Source: CAG-791 sp045546175 (GTDB lineage: Bacteria > Bacillota > Clostridia > Lachnospirales > Lachnospiraceae). From it: a stretch of DNA of 16,593 nt. The stretch is taken from assembly GCA_045546175.1 (NCBI GenBank), contig JAZQCI010000102.1:1-16593 (forward strand). Direction: 5' to 3'. The notes beneath the pieces are model-generated. The model saw nothing but the letters and a program-made list of their open reading frames with translations. It was not told where the DNA came from and did not search any database. This document shows, piece after piece, positions 13,907 through 16,593 of the stretch (within the stretch, counting starts at the first letter, position 1; every line of letters starts with the position of its first letter). A program made the position numbers and the translations under genes.

Positions 13907-14016
13907 ATTATTAAAATGGAGACAAATAAAATTTTTTCCTTTATTATGTGCGAAATTGTGTTATTATCTCGAAGGGAAGAACAAAAACGCCTGATAGTAT
14001 TCAAAAAGGAAGTTAA

Positions 14017-14493
14017 ATGGATAATATTGAGATTCGCCCTATGGTCATCGAGGACTACGACAAAGTTCACAAACTGTGGATCGGCATAAGAGGATTCGGG
14101 ATCCGGAGTATCGACGACTCGAGAGAAGATATAGAGAGGTTTCTGGAGCGGAACCCGACCACGAGCGTCGTCGCATGTATCGGTGACAAGATCGTCGGCT
14201 CCATACTCTGCGGGCACGACGGAAGGCAGGCATGTTTCTATCACGTGTGCGTGAAGAAGTCTTACAGAAGGCAGGGCATCGCCACAAGAATGGTCATCTA
14301 CTGCATGAATGTGCTGAAGGAACTCAAGATCAACAAGATCGCACTCATCGCATTTACCAAGAACGATGCGGGCAACGCATTCTGGAAGCAGATCGGCTGG
14401 ACGTGCCGGTCGGACTGCAATTATTACGAGTTCGTACTTAACCAGGCAAATATCACGAGATTTATCGAGAGCGAAAGCGAAACGGAGGACTGA
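14017..14493 (+). CDS. GNAT family N-acetyltransferase, first gene of the argJ operon
   Basis: A 158-residue single-domain GNAT protein. The acetyl-CoA binding signature R/Q-x-x-G-x-G/A is present as YRRQGIATRM (83-92), following the typical beta-4 strand ACFYHVCVKKSYR; NDAGNAFWKQIGW (116-128) is the usual C-terminal GNAT motif. The N-terminal half (IEIRPMVIEDYDKVHKLW) is also standard. It starts at ATG 14017 after AAAGGAAG and ends 2 bp before argJ, so translation is probably coupled. Its place at the head of an arginine operon suggests that it may act as a short-form N-acetylglutamate synthase or otherwise acetylate an arginine-pathway compound; that is inference from context, and the substrate cannot be read from the sequence. 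Confidence 0.85.
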   Translation: MDNIEIRPMVIEDYDKVHKLWIGIRGFGIRSIDDSREDIERFLERNPTTSVVACIGDKIVGSILCGHDGRQACFYHVCVKKSYRRQGIATRMVIYCMNVLKELKINKIALIAFTKNDAGNAFWKQIGWTCRSDCNYYEFVLNQANITRFIESESETED

Positions 14494-14495
14494 AG

Positions 14496-15722
14496 ATGAA
14501 GAAGATCGAAGGCGGCGTCACAGCCGCGCAGGGTTTTGAAGCCGCGTCGGCAGCGGCCCGCATTAAATATGAAGGAAGAACGGATATGGCGCTGATCTTC
14601 AGTAAAGCACCCTGCGAGTGCGCAGGAACCTTTACCACGAATGTCGTCAAGGCAGCTCCCGTCATCTGGGACAGAGAGATGGTTTACAGCGGAGCGGCCG
14701 CTCACGCAGTCATCGTCAACTCCGGCATCGCCAACGCCTGCACAGGCAAGGAGGGCATGGATTACTGCAGACAGACCGCCGAAGAGGCAGCTGCCTGCCT
14801 GGGCATCTCCGCGGATTCCGTACTGGTCGGTTCCACCGGCGTCATCGGATTCCAGCTTCCCATCGACCGCATCAAAGCCGGCGTCAGGATGCTGGCAGAG
14901 AATAAGAAGGCAGGCCTCGCGGCAGGAACGGAAGCCGCGAAGGCGATCATGACGACCGACACCGTCCACAAGGAAGTCGCCTATGAGTTTGAGGTCGGCG
15001 GCAAGAAGGCCGTGATCGGCGGTATGGCCAAGGGCTCCGGCATGATCCACCCCAATATGTGCACCATGCTCGGCTACGTGACGACGGACGCCGCGATCGA
15101 AAAGAAACTGCTGCAGAAGGCCCTGAGCGAGATCGTACAGGAGACCTTCAATATGATCTCCGTCGACGGAGATACTTCCACCAACGATACGCTGCTGGTC
15201 CTGGCAAACGGACTGGCCGGCAACGCGCCCGTTTGCGATGAAAAGAGCGAAGATTACGCCGTCTTTTACGAGGCGCTGAAGACCGTCTGCAGAGAACTGG
15301 CTATGAAGATGGCCGGAGACGGAGAAGGCTGCACGAGGCTCATTGAGACCAGAGTCATCCACGCCGACACCCTGGAAAACGCCAGAATCCTGGCCAAGAG
15401 CGTCATCACTTCCAGCCTGACCAAGGCCGCCGTATTCGGCAAAGACGCCAACTGGGGAAGAATCCTGTGTGCGCTCGGCTATTCCGGCGCTCAGTTCGAT
15501 CCGGAGAATTGCGATCTCTATTTTGGCGAAGGAGAGGACAGGATCCTGATCTTCACCGACGGCAGCGCGGCAGATTACAGCGAGGAGAAGGCGACGGAGC
15601 TGCTCTCCGGCGAGAAAGTGGTCATCACGGCGGACATGCACATGGGCGAAGCGGAAGCGACGGCCTGGGGATGCGACCTCACTTATGATTATGTAAAGAT
15701 CAACGCGGATTACAGAAGCTGA
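14496..15722 (+). CDS. argJ: Glutamate N-acetyltransferase / amino-acid acetyltransferase ArgJ
   Basis: A 408-residue enzyme that moves the acetyl group from N-acetylornithine to glutamate and, in bifunctional members, also acetylates glutamate from acetyl-CoA. It is made as a precursor that cuts itself before a Thr: here KGSGMIHPNMCTML (179-192) places the nucleophile at Thr190, preceded by Cys189 where Ala is usual. Other landmarks are STGVIG (113-118, oxyanion hole), DGDTSTND (224-231), GKDANWGR (315-322) and the terminal VKINADYRS. Length is complete. GGAGG (14484-14488) supports ATG 14496. It follows the GNAT gene by 2 bp, and argB follows 71 bp after its stop. Whether it is mono- or bifunctional cannot be told from the motifs alone. 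Confidence 0.95.
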   Translation: MKKIEGGVTAAQGFEAASAAARIKYEGRTDMALIFSKAPCECAGTFTTNVVKAAPVIWDREMVYSGAAAHAVIVNSGIANACTGKEGMDYCRQTAEEAAACLGISADSVLVGSTGVIGFQLPIDRIKAGVRMLAENKKAGLAAGTEAAKAIMTTDTVHKEVAYEFEVGGKKAVIGGMAKGSGMIHPNMCTMLGYVTTDAAIEKKLLQKALSEIVQETFNMISVDGDTSTNDTLLVLANGLAGNAPVCDEKSEDYAVFYEALKTVCRELAMKMAGDGEGCTRLIETRVIHADTLENARILAKSVITSSLTKAAVFGKDANWGRILCALGYSGAQFDPENCDLYFGEGEDRILIFTDGSAADYSEEKATELLSGEKVVITADMHMGEAEATAWGCDLTYDYVKINADYRS

Positions 15723-15793
15723 CTTGTTCGGTCAAAACAGAGAAGGCCGGCCGGTTACTCGAAAACAGATTATTTATTTAAGAAGGGACTATT

Positions 15794-16593
15794 ATGGAAA
15801 CCTACCTGAATCGGGAACAGACGGAAGCGCAGCGCAAGGCCTCGGTACTGATCGAAGCATTGCCCTATATACAGAAATTCAACCGCAAGATCGTCGTCAT
15901 CAAGTACGGCGGAAGCGCGATGAACGATGAGGAGCTGCAGAGAAACGTCATCAAGGACGTGACGCTCTTAAAGCTCGTCGGCTTCAAGCCCATCATCGTA
16001 CACGGCGGCGGCAAGGCCATCAGCAGCTGGGTGAAGAAGAGCGGCAAAGAAGCACAGTTTATTAACGGTCTTCGCGTGACGGACGAAGAGACCATGGAGA
16101 TCGCCGAGATGGTCCTTGGCAGAGTGAACAAGAATCTTGTCCGCATGGTCGAAGAGCTGGGCGTGAAGTCCGTCGGCATCAGCGGCAAGGACGGAAAGCT
16201 TCTCACTGTAACGAAAAAGTATTCCAACGGACAGGACATCGGATTTGTCGGAGAGGTCACAAAGGTAAGGCCCAAGATCCTCTACGATCTTCTGGACAAC
16301 GACTATCTTCCCATTGTGGCTCCCATCGGCCTGGATGATAACTTCGAAACCTATAATATCAACGCTGACGATGCGGCTTGTGCTATTGCAAAAGCGGTAG
16401 GTGCTGATAAATTAGTATTCTTAACGGATGTAGAAGGATTGTATCGCGATTTCAACGATAAGAGCAGTTTCATTTCCAGAATGACAGCAACTGATGCAGA
16501 TGCGTTAATCGGCAGCGGTATGATCGGAGGCGGTATGCTTCCCAAGTTAAATAACTGTACGGATGCCATTAAGAGCGGCGTCGGTCGTGTCCA
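15794..16593 (+). CDS. argB: Acetylglutamate kinase (3' end outside the window)
   Basis: The first 266 residues of an enzyme that usually has about 290-300; it phosphorylates N-acetylglutamate, the second step of arginine synthesis and the usual target of arginine feedback. Motifs: KYGGSAM (37-43), HGGGKAIS (70-77), NGLRVTDEETM (91-101), YNINADDAA (187-195), LTDVEGL (210-216) and SGMIGGGMLPK (241-251). The N-terminal extension (1-30, including LIEALPYIQKF) is the kind seen in arginine-sensitive hexameric enzymes. GAAGGGA about six bases upstream supports ATG 15794. No stop occurs before the right edge. From about residue 190 (position 16361) codon choice changes from C-ending codons to GCT, GTA, TTA, GAT and AAT. 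Confidence 0.95.
   Translation, partial: METYLNREQTEAQRKASVLIEALPYIQKFNRKIVVIKYGGSAMNDEELQRNVIKDVTLLKLVGFKPIIVHGGGKAISSWVKKSGKEAQFINGLRVTDEETMEIAEMVLGRVNKNLVRMVEELGVKSVGISGKDGKLLTVTKKYSNGQDIGFVGEVTKVRPKILYDLLDNDYLPIVAPIGLDDNFETYNINADDAACAIAKAVGADKLVFLTDVEGLYRDFNDKSSFISRMTATDADALIGSGMIGGGMLPKLNNCTDAIKSGVGRV

Overview
The window looks like a chromosomal stretch from an anaerobic Clostridia bacterium, most likely of the Lachnospiraceae type. The basis is family resemblance: a heterodimeric ABC exporter of the clostridial kind, PyrB with a PyrI regulatory chain, DUF5721-like and DUF1294 proteins, GNAT-argJ-argB gene order, AGGAGG-like ribosome binding sites, and moderately GC-rich codons ending in C or G. 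I see no tRNA, rRNA, CRISPR array, integrase or transposase.

Layout. (1) 1-262: C-terminal end of a Gly/Pro-rich repeat protein, closed by a strong terminator. (2) 429-7829, plus strand: an FtsE/LolD-type ABC ATPase, a permease cut short to its N-terminal domain, a tiny lipoprotein, a two-gene asymmetric ABC exporter and a lipid-anchored M13 zinc metallopeptidase, closed by a terminator. (3) 7930-8630: a stand-alone small heat-shock protein gene with its own promoter, a palindromic operator candidate, a structured leader and a terminator. (4) 8640-8968: non-coding, with two copies of a 33-bp palindrome. (5) 8969-9571: maf nucleotide pyrophosphatase, plus strand. (6) 12188-9633, minus strand: DUF1294 membrane protein, DUF5721-like protein, pyrB, pyrI, then a small frameshifted reading frame; this is the pyrimidine module. 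(7) 12322-13709, minus strand: argG, ending in a long nested inverted repeat that contains its terminator. (8) 13838-13906: an array of ATGCAT motifs at one-helical-turn spacing between argG and the divergent GNAT-argJ-argB operon (14017 to the right edge, plus strand).

How the genes work together. The right part is arginine synthesis: argJ and argB make and phosphorylate N-acetylglutamate and recycle the acetyl group, the upstream GNAT protein may supply extra acetyltransfer, and argG joins citrulline to aspartate. PyrBI also consumes carbamoyl phosphate and aspartate, so the window brings together two pathways that share precursors. The left part concerns the cell envelope: export, lipoproteins and an extracytoplasmic peptidase.

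The strongest regulatory observation is the ATGCAT array, which overlaps a consensus promoter for GNAT-argJ-argB. No wholly new defence or mobile system is evident. The more unusual items are this array, the twin palindromes before maf, the long inverted repeat after argG, the operator and structured leader of hsp20, and the abrupt codon-usage change inside argB.
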